Source: Thalassobaculaceae bacterium (GTDB taxonomy: Bacteria > Pseudomonadota > Alphaproteobacteria > Thalassobaculales > Thalassobaculaceae). From it: DNA of 64,000 nucleotides. The notes below the pieces were generated by a model. That model was not told the DNA's origin. It saw nothing but the letters and a program-made list of their open reading frames with translations, and searched no databases. The DNA is taken from NCBI GenBank assembly GCA_029212785.1, contig JARGOG010000009.1, forward strand, positions 38,909 through 102,908, read 5' to 3'. Positions 32,987-41,187 of the stretch are shown here, in pieces. A program made the translations under genes and the position numbers. Positions within the stretch are counted from its first letter, which is position 1. Each line of letters begins with the position of its first letter.

Positions 32987-35305
32987 CTAATCGCCCGCAC
33001 TCTCCGCGATGGCCCGCCAGACGCGTTCCGGCGTCGCCGGCATCTGGATGTGGTCGATGCCCAGCGGGGACAGAGCGTCGACCACCGCGTTGATCACCGC
33101 CGGCGGGGCGGCGATGCACCCGGCCTGACCGACCCCTTTCACCCCGAGCGGATTTGCCGCCGTCGGCTCGCCGGCGAAGGTGACCTCGAACATCGGCAGG
33201 TCGACGGCACGCGGCAGCGCGTAGTCCATCAGCGAGCCGCTGAGCAGTTGACCGCTATCGGAGTCGTAGACGATCCGCTCGACCAGGGCCTGGCCGATGC
33301 CCTGAACCACGCCGCCATGGAGCTGACCTTCGGTGAGCTGCGGATCGACGATGCGGCCGTAATCGTCCACCGCGATGTAGCGGACCAGGTCGACACGGCC
33401 TGTATCCGGCTCGATCTCGACCTCGGCGATGTGGCAGCCGCCGGGGAAGGTGAAGGGCACATCCCGGCGGAACACGGTGGTATCGAGGCCGCGCTCTCCG
33501 GTCTCCGGCGAGGCATCCGGACTGCGCGCGGCGGCGGCGACGTCCAGCAATGAGACCGACCGTGCTCTGTCGACGGCGGTGAAATGCCCATCGGCGAAGG
33601 CGACGGCGTCGGGGTCCGCCTGCAGCAGTCGGGCGGCCAGCGGATGGGCCTTCTCCAGCATCTCGTCGATGGCGAGGACCAGCGTGCCCGCCCCCATATG
33701 CATGGAGCGCGCGCCGCCGTGGCCGAAGCCGGTGCGGGTGGCCTTCGTATCGGCCTGCACGTAGCGGAACGCCTCGACCGGCAGGCCCAGGCGCTCGGCG
33801 GCGAGGCGGGTGAAGACGGTCTCGTGGCCCTGGCCGTTGGACTCGGTCCCGGTGGCGAGCTCGACAATGCCGTCGATGGTGAAGCGGATCTCGACCTCCT
33901 CCTGCGGCGCGCCGCGGGAGCTTTCGAGGAAACAGGCGACGCCGAGGCCGCGGAGCTTGCCGATTTTCAGGGTGTCCGATCGGCGGATCTCGAAACCGGT
34001 ACGGTCGGCCAGCGAGACCGCGTCGTCCAGATTCGCCCGGAACCGGCCGCAGTCGAGCACCGCCCCCAACGCCTTTGGATAAGGGAAGGTCTCGACGATG
34101 TTGCGGCGGCGCAGGTCGACCGGATCGAAGCCGCAGCGCCGGGCGGCGGCATCGATCAGCCGCTCGATCACGAAATTCGCCTCGGGCTTTCCGGCGCCAC
34201 GATAGGCGTCGACCGGAGCGGTGTTGGTGAAGATGCCGCGGCTGCGCATGTGGATCGCGGGGATCACATAGACGCCGCCCATGGCGGTCGACGCGGCATT
34301 GGTCGCCGCATTGGGTCCGCCGCTGGACAGGTAGGCGCCCATATCCGCGACCATATCGACCTCGAGCGCCAGGAACCCGCCATCGGCATCCAGCGCCAGA
34401 CGGGCGGTGGAGCGGACGGCACGCCCATGGATCGCGGCCGAGAGTTCCTCGCCGGTGGTGGCGAGCCAGCGCACTGGCCGGCCGCTCCGCCGCGCGGCCC
34501 AAAGCACGGCGACCCATTCGGCGAACAGGAAGTTCTTCAGCCCGAACCCGCCACCGACATCGTTGGCGAACAGGCGGAATCGGTCGGCGGGCAGGTCGAA
34601 CACCGGCCCGGCCAGATCGCCGAGGATGCCGTGGAGCCCTTGTCCGGTCAGCTCCAGGGTGAAGGTTTCGGCATTAGAATCGTAGGCGGCGATCGCCGCC
34701 CGTGGCTCCATCGGGAAGGCGGAGACCCGCTGGTTGTCGAGGTCGAGCTCAACGATATGCGCGGCCGACGCCATGGCGCTTCGGGCCGCCTCCGCGTCGC
34801 CCTTGGAGAAGCGATAGGCGCAGTTATCCGGTGCCTGCGGCCAGATCGCCGACGCGCCTTCCGCCATGGCGGTGTCGATGTCCGCGACCACCGGCAACTC
34901 GTCGTACTCCACGATCACCAGTTCCGCCGCGTCCGTCGCGGCCTCGACGCTTTCGGCGACGATCAGCGCCACCGGCTCACCGACATAGCGGGCCCGGTCG
35001 ACCGCGAGGGCGTGGTGCGGCGGGATGATGATCGGCGCCTCGGTCGCGGCGACCACGCTGCACGGCATCGGACCGAGGCCGTCCGCCACCAGGTCCGCAC
35101 CGATCCACACCCCAACCACCCCGGGCGCCGCCGCGGCGTCGGCGGTGTCGATGCCGACGATCGCGGCATGGGCGTGGTCAGCGCGCACGAATCTGGCGTG
35201 CAGTTCGCCGGGCTGGCGCCCGTCATCGGTATAGCGGCCAAGACCGGTCAGGAACCGCTGGTCTTCGAGGCGCAAGGACGGCTTTACGGCGGCGGAGGTT
35301 TGCAC
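32987..35305 (-). CDS. CoxL-type molybdopterin hydroxylase large subunit, catalytic Glu replaced by Gln
   Basis: A 772-residue member of the xanthine oxidase/CoxL family. Molybdopterin-binding landmarks include GGGFGLKNF, AYRGAGKPEANFVIERL (the AYRGAGR-like form II loop, not the AYxCSFR of true CO dehydrogenase) and TESNGQGHETVF. Near the C-terminus the segment GVKGVGQAGCIAAPP has Gln (codon 33125-33127, residue 727) where this family normally has the catalytic Glu in GVGEAG. No iron-sulfur small subunit or FAD medium subunit is adjacent on either side, also unusual. It could be an inactive homolog, have altered chemistry, or use partners elsewhere. It is divergent from the inositol-phosphatase-family gene. 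Confidence 0.9.
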   Translation of the reverse strand: MQTSAAVKPSLRLEDQRFLTGLGRYTDDGRQPGELHARFVRADHAHAAIVGIDTADAAAAPGVVGVWIGADLVADGLGPMPCSVVAATEAPIIIPPHHALAVDRARYVGEPVALIVAESVEAATDAAELVIVEYDELPVVADIDTAMAEGASAIWPQAPDNCAYRFSKGDAEAARSAMASAAHIVELDLDNQRVSAFPMEPRAAIAAYDSNAETFTLELTGQGLHGILGDLAGPVFDLPADRFRLFANDVGGGFGLKNFLFAEWVAVLWAARRSGRPVRWLATTGEELSAAIHGRAVRSTARLALDADGGFLALEVDMVADMGAYLSSGGPNAATNAASTAMGGVYVIPAIHMRSRGIFTNTAPVDAYRGAGKPEANFVIERLIDAAARRCGFDPVDLRRRNIVETFPYPKALGAVLDCGRFRANLDDAVSLADRTGFEIRRSDTLKIGKLRGLGVACFLESSRGAPQEEVEIRFTIDGIVELATGTESNGQGHETVFTRLAAERLGLPVEAFRYVQADTKATRTGFGHGGARSMHMGAGTLVLAIDEMLEKAHPLAARLLQADPDAVAFADGHFTAVDRARSVSLLDVAAAARSPDASPETGERGLDTTVFRRDVPFTFPGGCHIAEVEIEPDTGRVDLVRYIAVDDYGRIVDPQLTEGQLHGGVVQGIGQALVERIVYDSDSGQLLSGSLMDYALPRAVDLPMFEVTFAGEPTAANPLGVKGVGQAGCIAAPPAVINAVVDALSPLGIDHIQMPATPERVWRAIAESAGD

Positions 35306-35503
35306 GGTCGTTTCCCGGCTTGGGTTTCGTTTGGGGGATTCCGGGCGGCGGCGCCCGGATCCAGGACACGATAACAGGTCGGGCGGGCCGACCAGAAGTC
35401 CTGTGACCGCGCCGTCGCACCGGGGGAGAGCACCGCCGACCCGCGTTGCGTGGCGGCGCCCGGCGAACTACACAGCAGGTGTGACGCGATCCACGGAGAC
35501 CCC

Positions 35504-36304
35504 ATGACCTCTTCCAGCGACAGTTCCGACGACCCACGTTTGGCGACCGCCCGACGGGTCGCCGAGGCGGCCGGGCGACTGGCCCGCCGGTTCTTCGAGG
35601 ATCGCGACAAGCTGCTGGTCGAGGCGAAGGGACCGCAGGATTTGGTCAGTGCCGCCGACCGCGACGTCGAGGCGCTGATCCGCCGCGAGATCGCGCGCGA
35701 CTTTCCCGAGGATCGGGTGCTCGGTGAGGAGTTCGGCGACAGCGGCGGCGATGCGGCGACGGGATGGGTGGTCGATCCGATCGACGGCACTCAGAACTTC
35801 CTGCGCGGCATTCCGCAATTCGTCGTCTCGATCGCCTATCGCGCCGAGGGCGGGACGCGGATCGGGGTGATCCACGACCCGAACGCGGGGGAGAGCTTCT
35901 GGGCCACCGCCGGGGGCGGTGCGTTTCGCGACGGCGCGGCGATCCGCGTCTCCGACGCCGCGCGGCTCGAAGAGGCGGTGATCGGGGTCGGCCACTCGCC
36001 GCGGCACGCACCCGAGGCCTATAACCAGACGATCAACGCCTTGGTCGATGCCGGGGCGCAGACCCGCAACTACTGCTGCGCCGCCCTGCAGCTTGCCTAT
36101 GTCGGCGACGGCCGGCTGGACGCGACCTGGGACCCGTATCTGCTCGACTGGGACGTCGCCGCCGGCATGCTGATCGTGCGCGAGGCGGGCGGCGACGCTG
36201 TGCCCTTCGTGCCCGGCCGCAGAGGGCCGCAGGCGGACATGCTGGTCGCCGGCACCGCCGGGCTCCTGGCAGAGTTCCGGCGGCGGACGCCGATGCTGGC
36301 CTAG
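35504..36304 (+). CDS. Inositol monophosphatase-family phosphatase
   Basis: A 266-residue Mg-dependent phosphatase. It shows DLVSAADRDVE, GEEFGD, the metal site WVVDPIDGTQNF at about residues 86-97, and YLLDWDVAAGMLIVREAGG near the C-terminus. These cover all metal ligands of the IMPase/HisN/CysQ family. ATG 35504 has CGGAGA just upstream; the frame is open earlier but without a site. Substrate could be myo-inositol-1-phosphate, histidinol phosphate or PAP. Its stop shares the bases CTAG with the convergent M24 gene. Confidence 0.9.
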   Translation: MTSSSDSSDDPRLATARRVAEAAGRLARRFFEDRDKLLVEAKGPQDLVSAADRDVEALIRREIARDFPEDRVLGEEFGDSGGDAATGWVVDPIDGTQNFLRGIPQFVVSIAYRAEGGTRIGVIHDPNAGESFWATAGGGAFRDGAAIRVSDAARLEEAVIGVGHSPRHAPEAYNQTINALVDAGAQTRNYCCAALQLAYVGDGRLDATWDPYLLDWDVAAGMLIVREAGGDAVPFVPGRRGPQADMLVAGTAGLLAEFRRRTPMLA

Positions 36305-37461
36305 CGGCCTGCCCGGTTCGGCAGGTTCAGGCTGAGCGCGGACAGACGTTCGGGTTCGCCCTCGGTCACGATATAGGTCTCGCCGAGGCACATGGCGGTG
36401 CCGGTGTCACTGTCGAGCTGGATCATGTGCATGAAGACGACCATGCCCGGCGCCAACGCCACGTCGTTGCCGTGGAAGATCATCGGCCATTCCATCCAGG
36501 TCGGCGGATACGAGACGCCGAGGCTGTAGCCGCAGGCGTTGAGCCGGTTGTTGCGGAACCCGGCGCCGTCGAGCACGCGGGTGTGCGCGTCGAACAGGTC
36601 GCCATAGGTGTTGCCCGGCCGCAGCGTCGCCTTGCAGGCCAGCAACGCTTCGACATTGGCATCCTGCATACGCTGCTGCAGCAGAGAGGGTTGTCCCATC
36701 ACCGCGGTACGCATCAGGCAGACATGATAATGCCTGTAGGCGGCACCGAACTCGATGTTCACCTGATCCACGTCGCCGATCTTGTTGCGGCCGGTGAAGT
36801 AGCGGCAGAGCAGGGCGTGTTCGCCGGCACCGCCGACGAATCGGCCGGCCGCCGGGTCGCCGCCGGCCCGAATCACGGTGGCGTAGATCTCCGCCAGCAC
36901 GTCGGCATCCCATCCGCCAGGGCGACAGACGTCCCAGGCGGCGTTCCAAGCCTCGTCGGCGATCGCGCCGGCGCGGCGCACCCGGGTGAGTTCCGACTCC
37001 GACTTCACCACGGAGATCGAGGCGATCAGGTGGGAGCTGTCATGCAGCGTGTAGTCCGGCTCGAAAGCGGCAGCGAGCATGCGGCCGCGCTGGGCGTTCA
37101 GCGACACCGAGGCGAACTCGACACCGATGACCGCACCGGCCTGGGCGAACTCGGCGACTTCGCGCTTGAGGGTCTCGGCCGGACTGGCGGAGCCGCTGTC
37201 CACCCAGAGCCGGATGTCCTCGATGATCGACGTCAGCTTGGCCTGACGCAGATCGGAGGATCGGGTCAGCAGCATCAGCGTGCCGTCGGCACCGAGCCAA
37301 AGGCTCTGGAACTGCGAATAGCCCGCCGTGTCGTACCCGGTCAGCCAGTACATGCTCTCCTGGCGGAAGATCAGCATGCCGTCGAGCCCGTCCCGTTTCA
37401 GGGACGCGGTGACCTGGTTGATGCGAGCCTGATATTCCTCGCGGGTGAACTCCATCGCCAT
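36301..37461 (-). CDS. M24 family (pita-bread fold) protein lacking metal ligands, creatinase/ectoine-hydrolase-like
   Basis: A 386-residue protein with an N-terminal creatinase-type domain (FTREEYQARINQVTASLK, YWLTGYDTAGY) and a C-terminal M24 domain. The five canonical metal ligands are mostly gone: INIEFGA replaces the first Asp by Glu, YHVCLMRT has Cys for the second Asp, GYSLG has Tyr for the His, VVFMHM lacks the first Glu; only GETYIV retains Glu. Creatinase also works without metal in this fold, so a C-N hydrolase on a small guanidino or cyclic amidine compound is plausible, but this is inference. Its neighbours (DUF1989, GntR, amino acid ABC, M20, ureohydrolase) fit nitrogen-compound catabolism. 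Confidence 0.82.
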   Translation of the reverse strand: MAMEFTREEYQARINQVTASLKRDGLDGMLIFRQESMYWLTGYDTAGYSQFQSLWLGADGTLMLLTRSSDLRQAKLTSIIEDIRLWVDSGSASPAETLKREVAEFAQAGAVIGVEFASVSLNAQRGRMLAAAFEPDYTLHDSSHLIASISVVKSESELTRVRRAGAIADEAWNAAWDVCRPGGWDADVLAEIYATVIRAGGDPAAGRFVGGAGEHALLCRYFTGRNKIGDVDQVNIEFGAAYRHYHVCLMRTAVMGQPSLLQQRMQDANVEALLACKATLRPGNTYGDLFDAHTRVLDGAGFRNNRLNACGYSLGVSYPPTWMEWPMIFHGNDVALAPGMVVFMHMIQLDSDTGTAMCLGETYIVTEGEPERLSALSLNLPNRAGR

Positions 37462-37726
37462 CGCCGATCCTTTCGCTTGAAGGAGGGGAGCGTATCAGTG
37501 TGCGGGTGCGAAGAAACCGGTGAATAACCCCGCGTGACGAAAAGTTTTTCCAATTTTCGCGAAGGGTTGGTCGCTATGCGGGAGTTGCTGCACCTGCTTT
37601 CCGGCGGACGCGTGTGGCGACGGTCCGACGGCGGCGGAATCTTCGCCATAGGTGCTCGCGTGGCGTTGACCGGGTCCGGGAAACCTGCGTGACTTTTGCT
37701 CTATCCCACCCTCAGGAGTGCCCAAG

Positions 37727-38335
37727 ATGTCCGACTTTTCCGGATCGCTGCAGACCCTTCAGGCCCGCTATGGCGTGGCGATCGCAGTCCCCAAGGGCAA
37801 GGACCTGGTGGTGGTCAACACACACGGGACCCAGGCCATTGATTTCTGGGCACTCAACAGCGCGAACCTGGATGAATTCCAGTCAATGGAGCACACCCGC
37901 TCGCGGCTGAGCCGGGTCATCCCGAAGGTCGGCGACGCGATCTACTCGAACCGACGCGCAGCGCTCCTGACCCTGACCGAGGACACTTCGCCGGGGGTGC
38001 ATGACACGCTGCTCTGCGCTTGCAGCCCGGAGATCTATCAGGAGCACGGCTGCGCGCCGGGGCATCGGAGCTGCGAGGGCAATTTCCACGAGGCTCTGGG
38101 TGCGATCGGCAAGACGCTCGGCTGCACGCCGCCGCCCTTCAACCTGTTCATGAACGTCGCAGTCGGCCCCGACAGCGAGGTGATCCGCGCCGCGCCGGTG
38201 TCGAAGCCGGGCGATTACGTCCGCTTCCAGGCCGAAATGGATGTCGTCGTGGTGATGTCCGCCTGCCCGCAGGACGTGACGCCGATCAACGGCGACGACT
38301 GCACGCCGCGCGACATTCAGTACGCAGTGGTCTGA
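37727..38335 (+). CDS. DUF1989 (urea carboxylase-associated family) protein
   Basis: A 202-residue protein of the DUF1989 family, recognised by LVVVNTHGTQAIDFWALN, the Cys/His-rich block CSPEIYQEHGC...GHRSCEGNF and NLFMN. The Cys and His cluster is likely a metal site. Some DUF1989 members work with urea/guanidine carboxylase as carboxyguanidine deiminase subunits; no carboxylase is present here, so the role may differ. ATG 37727 has CAGGAG 8 bp upstream. It sits alone on + between the divergent M24 gene and the convergent GntR gene. Confidence in family is high, in function low. Confidence 0.85.
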   Translation: MSDFSGSLQTLQARYGVAIAVPKGKDLVVVNTHGTQAIDFWALNSANLDEFQSMEHTRSRLSRVIPKVGDAIYSNRRAALLTLTEDTSPGVHDTLLCACSPEIYQEHGCAPGHRSCEGNFHEALGAIGKTLGCTPPPFNLFMNVAVGPDSEVIRAAPVSKPGDYVRFQAEMDVVVVMSACPQDVTPINGDDCTPRDIQYAVV

Positions 38336-38370
38336 TCGATCGGTCGCGGCTGACCGTGGGCGCGGCGTGT

Positions 38371-39297
38371 CTATTTACGGGTCATGCTTCGGCTGGCCCG
38401 TTCCAGATGCGCGCGCAGCAGCGTGCCCGCCTTGCGGATCCGACCGCGCAGCAGGGCGTCGATGATGGCGATATGCTCGATGCACCACACGCTGATCCGC
38501 TGACGGTCGGTGTAGTCGAGATACTCGACCATGCGCCGCAGACGGTTCTGATTGCGGATCGCCTCCAGAAAGAACGGGTTGCCCGGCATCGCCGCCAGCA
38601 TCTCGTGAAAGCCGGCATCGACCTCGAAGACCTGTGCCTGGGCCAGGCTCTCCAGATTGGCGTTCTGCATCAGGTTCAGGTGCCTGTCCCGCGACCGCTC
38701 GAGTGCCGCCCGGTCGATCGTCAGATCGGGCTGGGCCAGGGCCGCCGGCTCCACTGCCGCACGGAACGCATAGCTCTGCATCAGCGACTGCTGGGTGTCG
38801 ATCGCCGGCTCGAAGGTCCAGCCGCGACCGGGGTTGCGCCGCACCAGCCCTTCCTCGCGCAGCCGGTTGAGGACGGAGACGACCCGGCTTTCCGGCTCCG
38901 AGTAGCGGCGCACCAGATCGACCTGCGTGAAGCGGTCGGGCAGGCGTCCGGCCAGACGGTCGTCGATGATACCGAGATAGAGTGTGCTGTCCGGCGTCGC
39001 CTCGCTGTCCAGCGCGCGACCGTCCAGGGTGCGGGCGTCCTGGGTCAGAAAGTAGCCCTGGTTGCGCCGATGTTCCAGCACGCCGAGCTCCGCCAACAGA
39101 CCCAGGGCCGCACGGACCGGCGAGCGCGATACGCCGAGCGTCTCGGCCATCGCCATCTCCGTCACATGGTCGCCGACGACCAGATCCTGACGACCCATGA
39201 CCTCGCAGATCTGCTGCGACAGCCAGGCGCGGCGTTGCTCGCGGGTTCCGGCGAGGCGGGCGGTCGGGACAACCGCGTGGCGAAGGACCTTTTCCAT
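38371..39297 (-). CDS. GntR-family regulator with two winged-helix domains and FCD domain
   Basis: A 308-residue regulator. A first GntR-type winged helix (VVGDHVTEMAMAETLGVSRSPV then GVLEHRRNQGYFL) covers about residues 15-85, and a second winged-helix-like segment (FTQVDLVRRYSEPESRVVSVL, then EGLVRRNPGRGWTFEP) about 110-165. The remainder is an all-helical FCD effector domain with FHEMLAAMPGNPF and a terminal HIAIIDALLRGR. FCD members often bind metal plus a carboxylate. ATG 39297 is the probable start though its ribosome site is weak. It is divergent from the amino acid ABC operon; the inverted repeat at 39363-39391 is a candidate operator. Confidence 0.87.
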   Translation of the reverse strand: MEKVLRHAVVPTARLAGTREQRRAWLSQQICEVMGRQDLVVGDHVTEMAMAETLGVSRSPVRAALGLLAELGVLEHRRNQGYFLTQDARTLDGRALDSEATPDSTLYLGIIDDRLAGRLPDRFTQVDLVRRYSEPESRVVSVLNRLREEGLVRRNPGRGWTFEPAIDTQQSLMQSYAFRAAVEPAALAQPDLTIDRAALERSRDRHLNLMQNANLESLAQAQVFEVDAGFHEMLAAMPGNPFFLEAIRNQNRLRRMVEYLDYTDRQRISVWCIEHIAIIDALLRGRIRKAGTLLRAHLERASRSMTRK

Positions 39298-39362
39298 AGC
39301 AATCGTCTTGCCTGCTTTCCAGCCTCCTACGGCACCCGTGCCGGTTCGGCAACAGGTTACGT

Positions 39363-39391
39363 ATTGTATAAACCGGGCGATATCATACAAT
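39363..39391. promoter_or_regulatory. Candidate GntR operator (ATTGTAT...ATACAAT)
   Basis: ATTGTAT at 39363-39369 and ATACAAT at 39385-39391 are perfect 7-bp inverted arms separated by 15 bp, in the 223-bp gap between the GntR gene and the ABC operon. GntR/FadR-type factors often recognise TNGTNNNACNA-like or TTGTATACAA-like dyads, so each arm could be a half site. Assignment is inference. Confidence 0.5.
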
Positions 39392-39520
39392 CAGTCTACT
39401 GAGGAGCCAATCCGAAGCGTGCGTTCACATAGGGGGCGTGCTGAACCATCCGCCAGTGCCGACCGACGCGGTCCTTGGCGCGTTGTTGAGCACACTTGTG
39501 ACCGATGCATAGGGGGCCAA

Positions 39521-40327
39521 ATGGCCGACGGTGACCACCGTTCGACAAGCGACCAACCGATCCTGCAGCTCAAGGGGCTTCGCAAGAGCTTCGGCGATCT
39601 GGAGGTTCTGAAAGGCGTCTCGCTGGACGTGCACGAAGGCGAGGTGATCGCCATCGTCGGCGTCAGTGGATCCGGCAAGAGCACGCTACTGCGCTGCGTG
39701 AACCTGCTTGAGGTTCCGACCGGCGGCGAGATGATCTTCGACGGAAAATCCGTGCCGCTGCGTCAGGCGAGCGGCGGTCTGTTCACCTCCGGGCGCGGGT
39801 TGTCGGCGCTCAGGGCCGAGATCGGCATGGTGTTCCAGCAGTTCAATCTCTGGCCGCACAAGACGGTGCTCGAGAACGTCATCGAGTCGCCGATCACGGT
39901 GAAGGGCGTGCCCCGCAAGGAGGCAACGGCCCAGGCCGAGGACCTGCTCGACAGCATCGGCCTTCTGGAGAAGCGCAACGAGCATCCGGCGCGGCTGTCC
40001 GGTGGCCAGCAGCAACGTGTCGCCATCGTCCGCGCCCTGGCCATGCGCCCGAAGCTGATGCTGTTCGACGAGGCGACGTCGGCCCTGGACCCGGAACTGG
40101 TCGGCGAGGTGCTGAGCCTGATGGCGCGGCTCGCCCGCGAGGGCATGACGATGATGGTCGTCACCCACGAGATCCAGTTCGCCCGGCAGGTCAGCAACCG
40201 CACCGTCTTCATCGATCAGGGGCTGATCGAGGAGGAGGGGCCGTCGCAGGAGATCCTGTCCAACCCGAAGAGCGAGCGCACGCGCCGCTTCCTCGACCGG
40301 GTGCTGCATACCGAAATCATCGAATAA
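39521..40327 (+). CDS. Polar amino acid ABC transporter, ATP-binding protein
   Basis: A 268-residue GlnQ/HisP-type ATPase: Walker A GVSGSGKST, the Q-loop MVFQQFNLWPHKTVLEN typical of amino acid importers, signature LSGGQQQRVAIVRAL, Walker B LMLFDEATSALDPE and H-loop VTHE. ATG 39521 has AGGGGGCC directly upstream; the open frame before it is promoter DNA. First gene of an operon with permease and binding protein. Q-loop and signature place it in the polar amino acid/opine class. Confidence 0.93.
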   Translation: MADGDHRSTSDQPILQLKGLRKSFGDLEVLKGVSLDVHEGEVIAIVGVSGSGKSTLLRCVNLLEVPTGGEMIFDGKSVPLRQASGGLFTSGRGLSALRAEIGMVFQQFNLWPHKTVLENVIESPITVKGVPRKEATAQAEDLLDSIGLLEKRNEHPARLSGGQQQRVAIVRALAMRPKLMLFDEATSALDPELVGEVLSLMARLAREGMTMMVVTHEIQFARQVSNRTVFIDQGLIEEEGPSQEILSNPKSERTRRFLDRVLHTEIIE

Positions 40328-40395
40328 CGCCGCGACAAGCGCCGGCATTCGGCTGCTCCGCCCGGACCGTAGATTGAGTTGAGAAGGAACCATTG

Positions 40396-41103
40396 ATGAC
40401 CACAGCTTCCGCCGATGCGACGAGCTATTCCGGCATGTATGGCGCCGTCGACGGATGGTGGAACCAGATCGAAGCCTATCTGCCGCTGTTTCTGCCGGCC
40501 GCCTGGATCGTGATTCAGGTGACGGTGCTGTCGATCTTGTTGTCCTGGATCTGCGGTCTGGTCTGCGCGCTGGCCAAGACTTCGCCCTATCGGGTGTTCC
40601 AGGCACCGGCCGAATTCTATCTGTGGTTCGTGCGCGGCACGCCGCTGCTGACCCAGATCTTCCTGGTCTATTTCGGCCTGCCCCAGTTCGGGGTGCGCCT
40701 GGACCCGTTCACCGCCGGCGTGATCGCGCTCGGGGTCAACGGCGGGGCCTATGTCGCCGAGATCATCCGCGGCGGCTTGATGAGCATCCCCAAGGGACAG
40801 CGGGAATCGTCCATGGCGCTCGGCATGTCCTATTGGCAGAGCATGCGCCGCATCGTCCTGCCACAGGTGGTGCGCGTCATCATCCCGCCGATCACCAATG
40901 ACGCGGCGACGACGCTCAAGAACACGTCGCTGCTCTCCACGATCACGATCATGGAACTGATGTTGCAGACCCAGATCATCGTGAACTCAACCTTCCAGCC
41001 GTTCGAGTTCTACATCCTGGTGTCGCTGATCTACCTCGCGATGACGACGGTCTTGATGCTCGCCATGCGCTGGGCCGAGAAGAAGCACGCCATCGCCTAC
41101 TAG
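40396..41103 (+). CDS. Polar amino acid ABC transporter, permease
   Basis: A 235-residue HisMQ/GlnP-family permease with about five membrane segments. Family motifs are EFYLWFVRGTPLLTQIFLVYFGLP and the EAA-like loop GLMSIPKGQRESSMALGMSYWQ...IVLPQ. Only one permease gene is present, so a homodimer is expected. ATG 40396 has AAGGA about 8 bp before it. It lies 68 bp after the ATPase gene. Confidence 0.92.
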   Translation: MTTASADATSYSGMYGAVDGWWNQIEAYLPLFLPAAWIVIQVTVLSILLSWICGLVCALAKTSPYRVFQAPAEFYLWFVRGTPLLTQIFLVYFGLPQFGVRLDPFTAGVIALGVNGGAYVAEIIRGGLMSIPKGQRESSMALGMSYWQSMRRIVLPQVVRVIIPPITNDAATTLKNTSLLSTITIMELMLQTQIIVNSTFQPFEFYILVSLIYLAMTTVLMLAMRWAEKKHAIAY

Positions 41104-41118
41104 TCGATCCGGTTTCGG

Positions 41119-41142
41119 GGACGGCTCCGGCGCGGGCCGTCC
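41119..41142 (+). terminator. Hairpin between permease and binding-protein genes
   Basis: GGACGGC (41119-41125) and GCCGTCC (41136-41142) form a 7-bp stem with a 10-nt loop and no U-tract. Such stems commonly tune the ratio of binding protein to permease in importer operons. Confidence 0.35.
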
Positions 41143-41187
41143 TGCGATCCCAACAATGCAAGCAAACAAGCAAGAGGGAGGCTCACA

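Noticed and set aside
35340..35359. Hairpin TCCGGGCG/CGCCCGGA upstream of the CoxL-like gene
   Set aside because: It lies between divergent genes, so it does not terminate either, and short GC-rich stems are common in this sequence; no function proposed.
37727..38335. Naming the DUF1989 gene as a carboxyguanidine deiminase subunit
   Set aside because: Those subunits come as a pair next to a urea/guanidine carboxylase, which is absent here; only the family name is supported.
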